From Peronospora farinosa (taxonomy: Eukaryota; Oomycota; Peronosporomycetes; Peronosporales; Peronosporaceae): a DNA stretch of 64,000 bases. The position numbers and the translations under genes are program-made. The notes beneath the pieces were generated by a model. The model saw only the letters and a list, made by a program, of their open reading frames with translations, ran no database searches and was not told the origin of the DNA. The stretch is from NCBI GenBank assembly GCA_947646735.1, contig CANTFK010000631.1, positions 79,171 to 143,170 of the forward strand. Reading direction: 5' to 3'. Below are positions 10,601 through 21,633 of this stretch, piece after piece. Each line of letters starts with the position of its first letter. The stretch's first letter is position 1.

Positions 10601-10976
10601 TGTAAGAGTGAAGTGAAGTAGTGGTGCACTTGTGCACGTAGAGGTAGAAGTAAAAGTGATATATATTAAGCATTAACTTTCCTCGTTCGTTAATACCTAC
10701 ACATGCATGCGAAACCGACTGCAACTATACCATCTATAGTTCACGTCTATCCCGCTCCGTCCCATCTGTTACGACATCGACAAGACGATGTGATAATCTC
10801 GTCGCCTCGTCCCATATGTCGCAACATCCTGATGGTCCGACGTGGCGATATCGTCGCCTCGTCCCATCTGTCAGCACGTCAAGTCTGTTTAATCAATCAG
10901 GTACGGTTGTTACTTACCGCGTGACAGGGTATTGCCCTTGACCTTCACGACCTGTCAACAACAATAGCTTCTAACA
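10601..10976 (-). repeat. Copia 5' LTR (376 bp)
   Basis: Partner of 5736-6119; eight bases shorter through loss or lack of one CACTTGTG unit. Starts and ends with TG/CA and is followed by the CATAT duplication. Confidence 0.96.
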
Positions 10977-10981
10977 CATAT
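10977..10981. other. Target-site duplication, right copy (CATAT)
   Basis: Identical to 5731-5735. Confidence 0.93.
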
Positions 10982-11159
10982 GTTCTCGCATTATCTTACG
11001 CGTGATTAGTTGCTTGTATTGCTGCTTCATGTCCATGTTTGCTGTAAGTGCTAAAATGTACAAATATGCGATGAGCCCAGTAAAAAATGTATTACACCAA
11101 CGAGATTCTAATATCGACCAATGATAATCATAATATATTGCAAACAATTCATTCACTTG

Positions 11160-11260
11160 AGCTGTGATTGGCTAGGATTATTGTCTGTGGCCGTAGTAAT
11201 TTTGTCTGCGGCCGTAGTATTAACGTATGTGGCCTTAGTGGCTCCTTAAATAAAATTACT
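11160..11260 (+). repeat. Right arm of a diverged inverted repeat
   Basis: Counterpart of 4820-4930 in opposite orientation: GCTGTGATT, GGATTA, then three spaced cores of the type TGTCTGTGGCC. Removing the copia leaves about 1.2 kb between the outer ends of the arms. Confidence 0.55.
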
Positions 11261-11713
11261 TCTCATTTTGAGTCGTAGAGATAAAGCCGGTATTGGCTTG
11301 TTCCTCTTGTGCACTTCTTGCGTTAGTTCATTGAATCTCAAAGCTGTTAGCTTGTTCTTGCACTCTGAGCGTTGGTTCTCTGAATCCTTTAGCTTATTGC
11401 TTGTAGACTAGAAGTCTCTCCTAGTATCTTAGAACGGGTGAACTTATAGTCATTTTTAACATTCGTAGATTTACGTGGCTTTTAGCCGTAACTTAAATTA
11501 GTTCTTTTAAACTAATAGGCGTTTAGCCTTCAAAGTCTTCCTCTGACTAAAGAGCTGTGTAGCTCCGAAATGAAAATTTTGTTGGTCAGCCCCTCCTACA
11601 CAGGGACATTATCACAAAAGAAGATAATATTGTCAAATCTTTTTATTAATAATAATATTCTTATTGGCACTTAATATTAGTGCCAATATAATGTAACGGA
11701 CTCACCCGTTACA
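11261..11713. repeat. LTR-like repeat remnant with palindromes
   Basis: Non-coding, with two palindromes near its right end: a near-perfect 25-bp hairpin (11663-11687) and an 8-bp inverted repeat TGTAACGG/CCGTTACA (11692-11699 and 11706-11713). On the minus strand the right boundary would begin TGTAACGG, a plausible LTR start. The left boundary is not clear and no target duplication was found, so a solo LTR is only an inference. Confidence 0.35.
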
Positions 11714-11980
11714 CGACAATTTCTTGACCGGTTTGCTGAATGCTAGCATTGAGATAAAGCTCTTTATATATCCAACAATTTTGCGCTCTTTCTTCATGTT
11801 GCCTTGGACTGCAACATTCTTCTTATCACCCTTGAAGTTGCGACGGGTGGCGATATCACTGCTGATGAGGTTGTTACTGGCACCGATTAGTCGATTCTTC
11901 ACTTTAACGCTATCCCCAGTATTGATGACGTTACAGAAGCACATACCGCCGAGGAGAAACACTTCAAAGGTCACACGCAT
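11702..11980 (-). pseudogene. Possible RXLR-like secreted effector remnant, 3' truncated
   Basis: A 92-codon minus-strand frame. The N-terminus MRVTFEVFLLGGMCFC is hydrophobic and looks like a signal peptide. A basic cluster RRNFKGD (residues 46-52) followed by KKER (63-66) sits where RXLR effectors carry RXLR and EER, but neither motif is canonical. The last three codons and the stop come from the TGTAACGGGTGA end of the adjacent LTR-like repeat, so the native C-terminus is missing. RXLR effectors are secreted oomycete proteins acting inside host cells. The assignment rests on layout and position only; it could be an unrelated small secreted protein. Confidence 0.35.
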
Positions 11981-12743
11981 TTTTGATGAATGCGGTTATG
12001 ATGAAAATAATTTGTAAAATGAAGAAGTAGCATATGTGGCGATGGAACATGAAATGGATTTATTACTAAAAATGAAGATGAAGCATTTCATTACCGTGCA
12101 TATTTGCAAAGGAAGCACTACTGATAGTTTCTTTACAAAAACAATTACTGCAAGAAAAACCTGTCTATATGATACAACAAAATGCTGTCCGTCCTTACGT
12201 CGTGCTCCTATTTCTGCATTTTGATTAGCTATATTACATTCACGTGAGAAGCTCAGTTCGTCCGTCGTGCTCCTTTCCAGATGATAAGTCCGCGTTCGCG
12301 TCCAAATTCTCTATCCGGAAAACAAAGTGCTGGACAGCGTGTTCAGGAGAAGGAAGAGAAGCGTGCCGCACGGCGGCAAGTGGAAGCTGCAATTTACAGT
12401 GCGCAACGTTTACGCCGACGGGAAGTTTCAGGGGATTTCGCCGCAGCTTAAGAGATTGTAAATCTACGGTCGCGATGTAATCGTCTGGCTCGGGAACATC
12501 GTGCTCGTGCGGTGAAGTGCTTTTTCACAATGTGGAGAATTGAGGTGGTAGTTGTTTTGAAGGGACAAGGGACCGAGCACCAGGGAAAAGGGAACACGCA
12601 CCAGGAAAGAAGGGAACAGAAAGAAAGGGGACCTTGTAGTGAAGCGACCGTTGGCTGAGAATGTCAAGGACCAACATAGGAGAGATCATTACCAGGGAAC
12701 TGGTAAACAATACCAAAAGGAGTCGACCGCTTTCCTCTCATTT
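11981..12743. other. Non-genic stretch with a short basic open frame
   Basis: A plus-strand ATG frame at 12281-12451 (56 codons) is rich in Arg, Lys, Glu and Gln. After the TAA the same frame continues with REHRARAVK, so it may be a remnant of a longer basic coiled protein. I do not recognise it. The rest shows nothing. Confidence 0.25.
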
Positions 12744-13103
12744 GTAGACCTGGGTCCCTAATTGGTAGACCTGGACTCTCGTCGGACGACCTAGGTCCCT
12801 CGTCAGAAAACTCGGTCCCTCATCGGTAGACCCTGGTCTCTCATAGGTAGACCCGGGTCCCTAATCGGTAGTCCTGATCCCTCTTCTATAGACGCGGTCT
12901 ATCTTCAGTGAACCCCGGTCTCTATTCGGTAGACCCCGGCCCCTCTTCAGTAGACCCGCCCCGTTTTCGGTAGACCCGGTCCCTCTTCGGTAGACCCGGT
13001 CTTTCTTCGGTAGATCCGGTCCCTTTTCGGTAGGCCTCGGTCCCTCTTCGGTATATGCGGTCCCTCATAGGTAGAACCGGTCCCTATTCGGTAGACCTGG
13101 TCC
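12744..13103. repeat. Degenerate 20-21 bp minisatellite, about 17 copies
   Basis: Units resemble GTAGACCCGGTCCCTCTTCG with substitutions in nearly every copy; the best conserved units are in 12960-13040. Open frames across it on either strand are by-products of the period. Confidence 0.9.
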
Positions 13104-13113
13104 GGCCACTCTC

Positions 13114-13172
13114 GACCAGTCAACACAAGGATCAGACCAGTTGACACAAGGATTAGACCAGTCGACATACGG
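13114..13172. repeat. 21-bp tandem repeat, nearly three copies
   Basis: Units start at 13114, 13135 and 13156 and begin GACCAGT; the third is partial. It follows the larger minisatellite directly. Confidence 0.8.
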
Positions 13173-13255
13173 AATTAGGGATTCAGACAAGGATAGAGTA
13201 AAGGAGCTAAATGGATAGGACTATATTAAATACTACTCTACTATACTACCAAGGG

Positions 13256-13549
13256 TTAATCATAGGACTTTATGACCCTAAAGTCCTCACGGAGGGCAAT
13301 AGCAAATGCCTTCTCCAATGTTGCAGGCTCCGCGCGCTCGAGCGATAAGTGGGTCTGCTCTACACGCATACCATCATAAAATACATTCACCTGCGTGTAC
13401 ATGTCCATAGGATGCGTGATAATACACGACGCCAGATGCCTAGCCATCTGCACGTAGTCGCGCATCGCCATCTTACCCTTTCGCATAAGCAGAAATCTTG
13501 AGCGCACCAATTTTTGCTCTACTGTACTAATTTGCGATCTACCTGTCAC
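13256..13549 (-). pseudogene. Ty3/gypsy-type gag fragment
   Basis: A 97-codon minus-strand frame resembling the middle of oomycete gypsy gag proteins: LLMRKGKMAMRDYVQMARHL, then ITHPMDMYTQVNVFYDGM, then LERAEPATLEKAFAIALRED. There is no zinc knuckle, protease or LTR next to it, so this is an isolated fragment. The family call comes from these gag-typical phrases. Confidence 0.65.
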
Positions 13550-14697
13550 GACTTCGTCATCCTAAAAGAACTTTCTTTGAACTACTTACCTGATCCAAGA
13601 AGGAATAAATTTTGGCCCCCCGTTGAAGACAGTTGCGTGGTTAAGTTCACGTGCGAATACAACTCTAGAATATATTTGATCTGTCAGCTCGTTCGAGTAG
13701 CAACCCCCCCCCAAGACCCGCTATCAGAAGCGGTCTCCCTTGCCTCACGGTCCGGGAGCAAAGTAAAGGTCAGGTGATTTATACCCCTAGAACAACAAGG
13801 AAAGGCCAGGTACGACAAGCTCCCTGAAGAATTTGGTTCGAAGCCCACTCTCGACAAGGTAGACCGAGTGGCCACCTACTGGCTCACCTAGTGAAGCATA
13901 TCCACTCGAGGCTACCCAGGTCTACCTCTTATAAGGCAGACATCTACAACTTCACCCAAGTCTTTGGAAGAGTGCAATTCGCCAGCAAAAGGGTACAAAA
14001 GGTGAGAGAAGGTCCATACGCGGCATCGGGGTACCCCCTCCAACAGTCAGCAGTCCGGCACAGTGAGTAGTTTGGGGTCTCATCATACAATTTTGAAAAC
14101 CCACTCCACCACACGCTTTCGATGCTGCGGGATGCACTTTACGTGACACTAACGATCGGCCGGACTCGCTGTTTGAAAAAATCACTTTCGTCATGCGCAA
14201 CGGCTTGAGTCAGGTCCTTTCCATCATCCTAGAGAACCTGCATCCGGACGTCGTTGCGGCATCGATCAGGCTGCACGTTTGGCGCTTGCGACAAAACATG
14301 CTCGTCGGCGACGCCCAGCCAATCACAGACCTCGAGAACAGGAAGTTGGTGAATTGTCTGCTTAAGCACCGGCTGGAGAAGTTGACGAGGACCATGTACA
14401 GTGCCCTGACGCAATGGTGATTCGCACATAAACTAGCAATTTTTCTTTAACAAACGGGTTGCCATTTTAATCTGTCAATTTTGCACTCTCGTCAAACCAA
14501 ATAACCTCTTATATACAACTGTTTGATTTTCATACAATACAACCATACAAAATCCTGACAACCCATCAACCATAGAAACCATCTGTATAAACCAAACCAC
14601 ATATTCCTGCTGTAACTCCAAGCTGTGGGCATCTGCTCTACCTGTCTCTTGTGCCCCCCGTAAATTGCCTTAAGCCACTTCCAATTACAGTCTCATC
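13550..14697. other. Region without a recognised gene; one unassigned 75-codon frame
   Basis: A plus-strand frame at 14193-14420 (75 codons, Leu-rich, includes HVWRLRQNMLV) has plausible codon use but no motif I recognise and could be a transposon fragment. The last 280 bases are the likely 5' flank of the ArfGAP gene. Confidence 0.3.
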
Positions 14698-17417
14698 ATG
14701 GCCAATCTATTGCCAAGCGAGAAGCTCCAGGAGGAGCGGTTGATCCGGAAATTGCGTGACTATCAGCGTGCTAACCAGCCCAACAAGCGATGTTTCGATT
14801 GCAATGAAATGGTCTTTTGTGCAAATGGCTATCTTCCTTTTCTGTGTATATGATGCTAACACATTGTCCTGGATGTTTAGATGCCGCAATATATCTGTCT
14901 CGATTTTAATACATTCGTCTGTACTGCTTGCAGTGGCATCCAGTGAGTATAATGAAGTAGCACTAGTAGCTTTGTAACTTGTGTTCCTGCTATTATTAAT
15001 TGTGTAATGTCGGTGTAATGATTACAGTCGAGAATTTGCACATCGAGTCAAATCCATTTCCATGTCCAAGTTCACGGAGAGTGAAGTCAAGACCATGATA
15101 AACCACGGCGGGAATGAGGTTGGAAGATTTTTTTAGAGATAGGGAGTGAAAGTTTTGCTGATGAAGTGTTGCATTGTTGATAGGCAGCTCAAAAGTACTG
15201 GAGGAGCAAGCACGACCCGAGCTTTCGTCCAAGTGGAGGCAACGACGGCGAGCGCACGCGCAACTTTATTCGTTTGACGTACATTGACCGCAAGTACGAC
15301 GTCAATGTGTGTGATTTTTCCTAGCAGCCGGTCTGTTCATTGATGTGTTGATGAAAATAGGTGGGTGTACGAGTCTCCACGCCGTGCTAAGGATCAAGAA
15401 CGTGAGCGAAAATCGGTGAGTTTCTTTAGTACGACTTTGGGCGTCAAATACCTGTTGCGTTTGTTGACATTGCGAGCGACTTACTCGCTATATGTAGAAA
15501 AGCAGCAAGAAGAAAGAGAAGAAAAGTAACAGTGATGATGACTTATTTTCGTCCAGTTCGAAACCTGCCAAGTCTACCACTGAAAGCGGGTTTGGTGACT
15601 TTTCCAATTTCGAAGGCAGTAGTAGAACGGCAGCTACAGTGCAGTCGTTTGGCGATTTCGATACCTTCAGTAGTTCAGCCCCTGCGAAAAAAGCTACTGA
15701 AGATTACACAGATTTTGGTAATTTTAAAGGATCAAGTGCAGCTCAAAAGATAACATCAAAGACGACTCCACCCTTGCCAGCGCCGAAGTTTGCCTCGTTC
15801 AAGATTGCGCCACCACCTGGATCCGACTTTTCTGCGTCCAGTGTTAGTGCGATACCCGCTACGGAGAATCTCATGGGTCTTAGTGCGCCGAAGCAGGGTG
15901 ACAATCCGTTTGAGTTTGATGCTCCAGCACCAACGACCGAACAATCAAGCCACCCAGCTCCGGTAGCCTCATCTTCGTATAATTTTGATGCCCCAACACC
16001 ATCCAGTCACGCAGAAAGTCGCCCCACTTCGGCATTACTTGATCCCTTTAGCAACATGGCAGCCGCAGTTCCGTCAACACCAGTACCAGCCCATCAGAAT
16101 GTTTCGCCTTTTGATGCATTCAGCACTCCGAAAGTATCATCACCTCCGGCGTTTGATGCGCTCAGCGCCCAATCGCCTGCATCCACGGCGAGCAGCAACG
16201 TATTTGATGCATTTGGTGGAGGTGAAGACGCCTTCAAAGATTTTACCCACTCGTCAAGAACAAGTTCGGCCAACCCGGTGTTGGATCCATTTGCCACCGC
16301 AGCTGAGAAACCTGTTTCTGCTGCTGCCTCCGCTGATCCATTTGCGGCTTTTGATGGTATGCAGCAAAGCAATAGTGCTGCATCGACGCTTGGCAGTGCA
16401 GCTCCTACACCCGACTTTGGTCCATCAACAGGCTTCCCAGGGGGCAACAGTGTCAGCCAGCAGCAAGCTGCGATGAAGGGTCCGTTCGGGTTTGCAAGTG
16501 CTACAATTAACAACAGCGGGTTTCCTACAGCTCAGCAGCCACAATACCATCCTGCAGCTCAGCAGCCGCAATACTATCCTGCCACTGGTGCAACTAGTCA
16601 ACCGTTTGGTGGGTTTTCACAGCAGCAACAGCTCCAGAATGCCTTTGGTCATCAAATGCAGCAGCAGTCAATGCAATCATTTGTCCAAGGACAACCACCA
16701 CAAAACCAGCAGCAATGGTATGGACAACAACAAGGATTTCCTGGGCAGCAGCAGCCGACGCACTTGACTGGACATCAGTACGCCGTGCAGTTTCCACCTC
16801 GCCCAGCTGGAGGCGCTCCTCCTGCACCGATCACAGTAAAGGTAGGCAGGCAGTTACAGCTTGTGATGAGACTACATTTGACGTTAACGTGTACTTTCTA
16901 CTTGTGTGTTTTCTTGGTGTTTAGACCCCGGCATCAGCGTCTTCGATCAACGACCCTTTTGCCTCACTCAGCATCGGCAACCTAGGATTTGGTGGCTCGA
17001 GCAACACTACTACAACCCACACAGGTTCAGGTGGGGGAGCTTCTTTTGCACCTTTTGCACCTGCAAACCAACCCGGGACAATTAACTCATTTGGGAACGC
17101 CCCAACATCCTCTGGATCCATCTCCTACGCACAGTATGTACCATGATTGCAACCAAAAGCTTGGTCTGAGCACTAAATGTGATTTTTATCTACTAGGCCA
17201 CAAGCTCGAGCGGCGGTCTCGCTTCCTCAGCAGAATACTACCACGTTTGCAGATCCTAATGCGTAAGTCCCTGAAATGCTGCCAAGCTATGGATCTGTTA
17301 ATTGATAGTCTAATGCCTTTCGTATTGCCACGTAGGTTCGCCGACTTTGCGGGTGCGCCAGGTCCAGCTCCATCCCAGACGTCAGCCTCTTCAGCTAACC
17401 CTTTTGACTTGTTTTGA
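14698..17417 (+). CDS. AGFG/AGD14-type Arf GTPase-activating protein, nine exons
   Basis: Exons 14698-14811, 14881-14942, 15028-15118, 15184-15308, 15361-15415, 15498-16841, 16925-17133, 17197-17262 and 17336-17417 join to 715 codons. Residues 1-130 form an ArfGAP zinc finger: C32-x2-C35-x16-C52-x2-C55 with the catalytic Arg at 60, followed by HRVKSISMSKF, a hallmark of the AGFG/plant AGD14 branch. It should speed GTP hydrolysis on Arf during coat assembly. The long tail has GFGDF, DPF and NPF repeats, a Gln-rich zone and ends NPFDLF, all typical of contacts with clathrin adaptors and EH domains. Splice sites are GT-AG and phases agree throughout. Exon 4 donor (15309) was chosen because it keeps the frame. 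Nothing suggests decay. Confidence 0.88.
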
Positions 17418-17919
17418 GCGATCACATGATCTGGCTTCGGCGACAGATTTTGAGTGGGCAATGTCAGTACTGTAGTGGTGGCAAATAGAGTTGCAATTAC
17501 CGATAAAGCTAGCCAATGTAGTAAGCAGTACTTTGCTAACACGTTTCCCAGACGGTTAACACCAGACATTGAACACTACTGGTAATGTACTATTCCAGAA
17601 TGATGTTTGACGTAACGAAGTTTCAAGTACAGACCCAATACAGCAGTATGAGATAAGGGCAGACTTCAAAGGTGGATTTCATGCTAACCGCAGACCAAAT
17701 AGAGTTGAATGCTTGCCGTGCGTACAACAAGCAGCCAACCCACATCTTCGCAATGCGCAACACAAAATCCGCCCGGACAGAAGAAAGCAGCAAAAGTGCT
17801 GCAATCAACCCAGTGACGGCAAAGAAGCACGGCTCGGTTCTATTTTTGTTAGTACCGGTTACGGGCTCTCTCCTAGCAGCGATGGACCCCATGATAAGAG
17901 TGACTTTACACTAAGTAGC
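17418..17919. other. Convergent intergenic region
   Basis: Holds the 3' ends of the ArfGAP gene and of the minus-strand ribosomal protein gene. No recognisable coding region or RNA gene. Confidence 0.6.
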
Positions 17920-18489
17920 TTAGTTCTCTTCAATCTCGATATTGGTCTTCTCGGACACGTAGATACCATCAAGGAACTTACGGATATCCTTGCGACGGAC
18001 CAAGCAGGCCTGCGTGATGTTGGCAGCATCCTGTGAGACCTTCTGAAGATCAATGCCGCTCAGTTCAATCTGGTCCTTCACATCACCCGTGCGCACGTAC
18101 TGGACACCCTCGGATAAAGCCACGCGACGCACACGCTTTTCACCCAGAAAGTTGCGGATCTCCACGACGTTGTTGTCAAACGTCACATTGATGGGAAAAT
18201 GGGCGTACACGAAGCGCATCTTGTATAGGTAACCGACACGGACACCCGTGATCATGTTCTCAATCAACGAGCAAACCGTACGGACGCAAGCAAGCTGCTT
18301 ACGGTTGCCGAACCACAGGTCCACGCGGATCTGCTCCTTGTTGACACGACGCATGTCAAGCGTCAAGTGACGGAAGTCACGGGTCAATTCACCACGCTTG
18401 CCGCTGACGGTGACCTTACGGCCATCAAGGACGACTTTGACATCATCAGGGATGGTAACGAAACGAGTAGCCAAAAGTTGACGGGGCAT
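17920..18489 (-). CDS. RPL9: 60S ribosomal protein L9 (uL6)
   Basis: Intronless, 189 residues, the usual length for eukaryotic L9. The N-terminal half has the duplicated uL6 fold with VTVSGKRGELTRDFRH; the C-terminal half has GVRVGYLYKMRFVYAHFPIN and then NFLGEKRVRRV, both highly conserved in L9. The protein is part of the large subunit near the GTPase-associated centre. The start at 18489 gives the family N-terminus (MPRQLLATRFVTIPDDV-like). No defects. The neighbours are unrelated; the upstream gene is on the same strand 210 bp away. Confidence 0.96.
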   Translation of the reverse strand: MPRQLLATRFVTIPDDVKVVLDGRKVTVSGKRGELTRDFRHLTLDMRRVNKEQIRVDLWFGNRKQLACVRTVCSLIENMITGVRVGYLYKMRFVYAHFPINVTFDNNVVEIRNFLGEKRVRRVALSEGVQYVRTGDVKDQIELSGIDLQKVSQDAANITQACLVRRKDIRKFLDGIYVSEKTNIEIEEN

Positions 18490-18699
18490 CTTGGTAAAGT
18501 CTTGGGAGGAATGCTAGTTTGCAAGTGGTTCATAAGGTGGTATTTGCTAAGGAATTGACTGGCGGAGAGACATTGATGAGTCAAATCGATTTGATTGGAT
18601 TAAATTGAAAGATAATGTTTTAGAGTGACAACTACGATTTTTTTGGACCGGCAATTATTGTTTGTTTACGAGTTATTGCCATTATTGCAGAATTCTACT

Positions 18700-19624
18700 T
18701 CATTTTGCCGTGTCTTTGGATACATTCATCTTCTTGTGCGTTTTGTCCTCGACTGCTTCTTCTCCTTTTTCTTCTTGCAATTCCTTCCGCAGTTCATCCA
18801 TACGGGCTACAATACGGCGTTCAATCTCCTTTTCCGATATCTTGATGCTCTGTGGCAATAAAGATGGAAACGCCAGCTCTCTTGGAGGACCTTGGCTCTC
18901 CACAAGCACAGCAGTGGTCGGGTGATATACAGCAGGAGCCTTGCCGTACTTGGCCTCGTACCGTTTCACGCCCTTACTCAAGCGCCACTTAGAAAACTTC
19001 TCGCGACCAAAAATGACGGCGGATCCTACTGCAGCGCCGGCAACGGCACCCTGTATACCACGAAACCGACCGCCTAAACGTCAAGCAAATACCCACCACT
19101 TCTGTCAGTAAAGCAATGATTGCGTCATGTTGGCAGCCGTTGTCAGCCTTACCGATCAAACCGGCGTAAAATCCACCAGTAATTGTGCCAGCGGTAGCAC
19201 CAGTAATCCAATCCTTCTTTCCACCTCGTTTGTCCGTGATCACCTCCTCAAAAGCTGCTCAGGACACGACACACTGACATGTTACAAATCGTCCCCCTGC
19301 TGCTTAGCAACTACTACCACTTATTCTCTTTCTTCTTCTTACCGATGTATGTCGAAGAAAGTAAGAAAAAATTCGAGCCCATGGATGCAGCATAAAATTT
19401 AATATTCTCATTGCGTAACGCCGCCAATACTGCGCCTACTGTAGCTCCTGTAGCGCCAGCCATGCTGGCACCCACCAGCATGTGCTTGACAGCTTCCTTG
19501 AACTTCTCTGCACACAGCAAAACACATTAAGCATCACAATTGAGTCTACCTAAGGCCAATAAAAACATCAGCCATTATCATCCTAACCAAGCGATTTCTC
19601 CATCTCTGGACTGCGTTCGAACAT
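18700..19624 (-). CDS. Tim17/Tim22/Tim23-family mitochondrial inner-membrane protein
   Basis: Four exons on the minus strand: 19588-19624, 19343-19507, 19153-19254 and 18700-19073, giving 225 residues with consistent phases. Gly/Ala-rich membrane helices carry the small-residue pattern of the Tim17 fold: GASMAGATGATVGAVLAAL, then ITGATAGTITGGFYAGLIGG, then GIQGAVAGAAVGSAVIFG. The C-terminal 90 residues are hydrophilic and end in a charged coiled stretch (EIERRIVARMDELRKELQEE). The family includes protein-import channel subunits and the complex I subunit NDUFA11/B14.7; I cannot decide among these. The start at 19624 is the only ATG in phase upstream of exon 2. The protein probably has three or four membrane segments. 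Confidence 0.8.
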
Positions 19625-19774
19625 TGTCAAAAATGGGATTTTGATGTATTGATTAAAATCTCAATGCAATCGTATATTTGACGTCAATAATGGATATTTG
19701 TCAAAAATGCATTTCATTCCAATATCCACCAATCAAGTTTCTCCATAAGCTGCTCGTCACTACTAATACGAGTC

Positions 19775-21447
19775 ATGAAGGCGTCACGCACGTACACGCC
19801 AAGCGACTCGAACATGCCGGAGCCTAGCGCCACAGATCTCGCAGCTGGTATCGTAGGGCCTATGGATATTCCAGTGAACAAACCCATCCCACTCTTGCGC
19901 CTCAAAACACGCCGGTTCCGTAAGGAAAGAGCCCGTATTGCCACCTACCGAAGCCTATTAAAGCGCGAGGGCCGCAAACCCTTCGTCTCCATCACGATGA
20001 AGCGTCTACAGAAAATGTGGCGTCTACGTTCATCTCTTGGGCTACCAGTCACTTCATTTCGGGAGAAGGCACAGAGTCTGAGCGATTCTTTGAATGAAGA
20101 ATTTCACGTGATGCAGAATCAGAGCAGCGTCTGTTTGTGCTTTTCCTGCCAGCATATACGTCGCTGGAGCTCTACATCACAACCATATTGCTGTACGAAC
20201 ACGAACTGTAGAATTACATTCGTGAGCTTTATAGATCTCTATGAACATCAGCTGGACGTTCACGGAGGACTCGATCCGAGAGCTAATCGCATCGTGAACG
20301 AGTTGTACCATCAACAGCAGGGTATGCTGGCTTTACCACCGTCCACAGTCTATGCGGGACAGCAATTTTTGATTCCAAGTCGCCCACCGACGCCGTGGAA
20401 GTCTATGGATGAACTGGATGAAGAGGCCAGAACTTTAATGGAGAGATTGCGGGAAGAAAGTCAGGACCTTTTTGTACGACCCTTTAATGTGTTCAAGACA
20501 GCATATGAGCTAGTGAAGAGAAATGGGTGGAAGGAGATGAAACGGCAGTATCATATTGCAATGGAACACTACTTTGCGACGATGAAGTACCCTGCTTCGA
20601 GTCGTGGCTTTCATGACGGATGTCCGTCGGTTGAACGCGGTAGGAACTGGCTGGTACGTGTCGAGACGAAGAGGGGTCGTCTGACTGGTCCTGTGGCTAA
20701 CTTTTTTGTGCTGGTTACTGGTGCTCTTTGCAGACGTCTACGGATCGGGAAGACGCTCGGATACTGCATCCGTTTAGTCTTGGCGACAAAGTAGATGTTG
20801 AGCTGGAATTTGTTCTGGTTGACACGAAACGCGACCAGGAAATGTGCATTGAGCTGAGTGGCGATGAAGATGATGAAGACAATGTAGATGCATCTATTGA
20901 CGGAAATTGTGCTAGCGGGCAGAAGATCTGTAAAATGGATGAAGACATTGAAATGAAAGTGTTTGAAGGTGACGGCTTCGAAGCTGCGCAAGAGCGAAAA
21001 GTCTTCAAAGCCGACAGTGATGATGACGTTGACCTGAAGTCGAGTGAAGGTAATGATGGCGAAACTACTGAGCGGAAAGTCTCTGATGTCGACATTGACA
21101 ATGACGAAGCCAAGCGTGTGAAATCCGAAGCCAGCGATAGCGACTTCGATGCGCAATTATCTGGAGGCGATGATAAAGTCGAGCTGAAGTTTTCTAAGCT
21201 TCCTGACAGTGCTAGTGATAACGAGAGTGGCAGCCACAGCGAGAGTGATGAGGGCGATTCTGCAAGCAAGGTGCAATCACTTTCGGAAGACGACAGCAAT
21301 AGTGACAGTGGCGTTGAGTCCCAAATTCGAAAAGACGAAGCTCATGTGGATTTTGTGAGCGACAGCGAGAGTGATGACGACAAAACTGCCAATAACGTAC
21401 AGCGCTGTCCTTTTCCAAAGACAGCAGCGACAGCAACAACGACGTAG
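19775..21447 (+). CDS. Unassigned protein with Cys-rich zinc-finger region and long acidic tail
   Basis: Two exons, 19775-20653 and 20734-21447, give 530 residues. Residues 40-85 are strongly basic. Residues 120-163 hold Cys pairs (CLCFSC and CC) followed by a C2H2-like pattern C140-x4-C145-x12-H158-x4-H163. From about residue 310 the protein is very rich in Asp, Glu and Ser (SDSDFDAQLSGGDD, ESGSHSESDEGDS), as in nuclear chaperones or chromatin proteins. I do not recognise the family. The start could also be the second ATG at 19814. The last 14 codons (RCPFPKTAATATTT) break the acidic pattern, which continues in another frame to 21554, so a frameshift near 21404 is possible (see findings). 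Confidence 0.7.
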
Positions 21448-21633
21448 CATTCAAAAGCGGGCCAAAAGACGAAAAAAACAGCACTTTGGTCAGCACCAGT
21501 AACAGCGACACGGACAAAAAGCACAAAAGCGACACCGACAAAGCCTTTGAATAGCCTCTCAACTCGAAACGTTTTGTACACCAACCACATTACTAATAAT
21601 CTAAGCATATTCCTAATTCCAAGTCACTTTACT

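Larger units (their letters stand above)
5736..10976 (-). mobile_element. Full-length Ty1/copia LTR retrotransposon, inactivated
   Basis: A 5241-bp element on the minus strand, bounded by LTRs starting TG and ending CA (both strands) and by a perfect CATAT duplication. Internal order on the minus strand is primer-binding site, gag with CCHC knuckle, protease remnant, integrase, reverse transcriptase and RNase H. That order, with integrase before reverse transcriptase, defines copia. The LTRs differ by two G/A substitutions and one 8-bp unit, so insertion was fairly recent, yet the coding region has a 13-nt protease deletion and at least four internal stop codons. It sits inside an older repeat. 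Confidence 0.97.

Noticed and set aside
12947..13168. Minus-strand frame rich in STGLILV and GLPKRDR repeats
   Set aside because: It is the translation of the minisatellite.
20611..21299. Long minus-strand frames opposite the acidic tail
   Set aside because: Ser/Leu-rich mirror of the Asp/Glu/Ser-rich coding strand.
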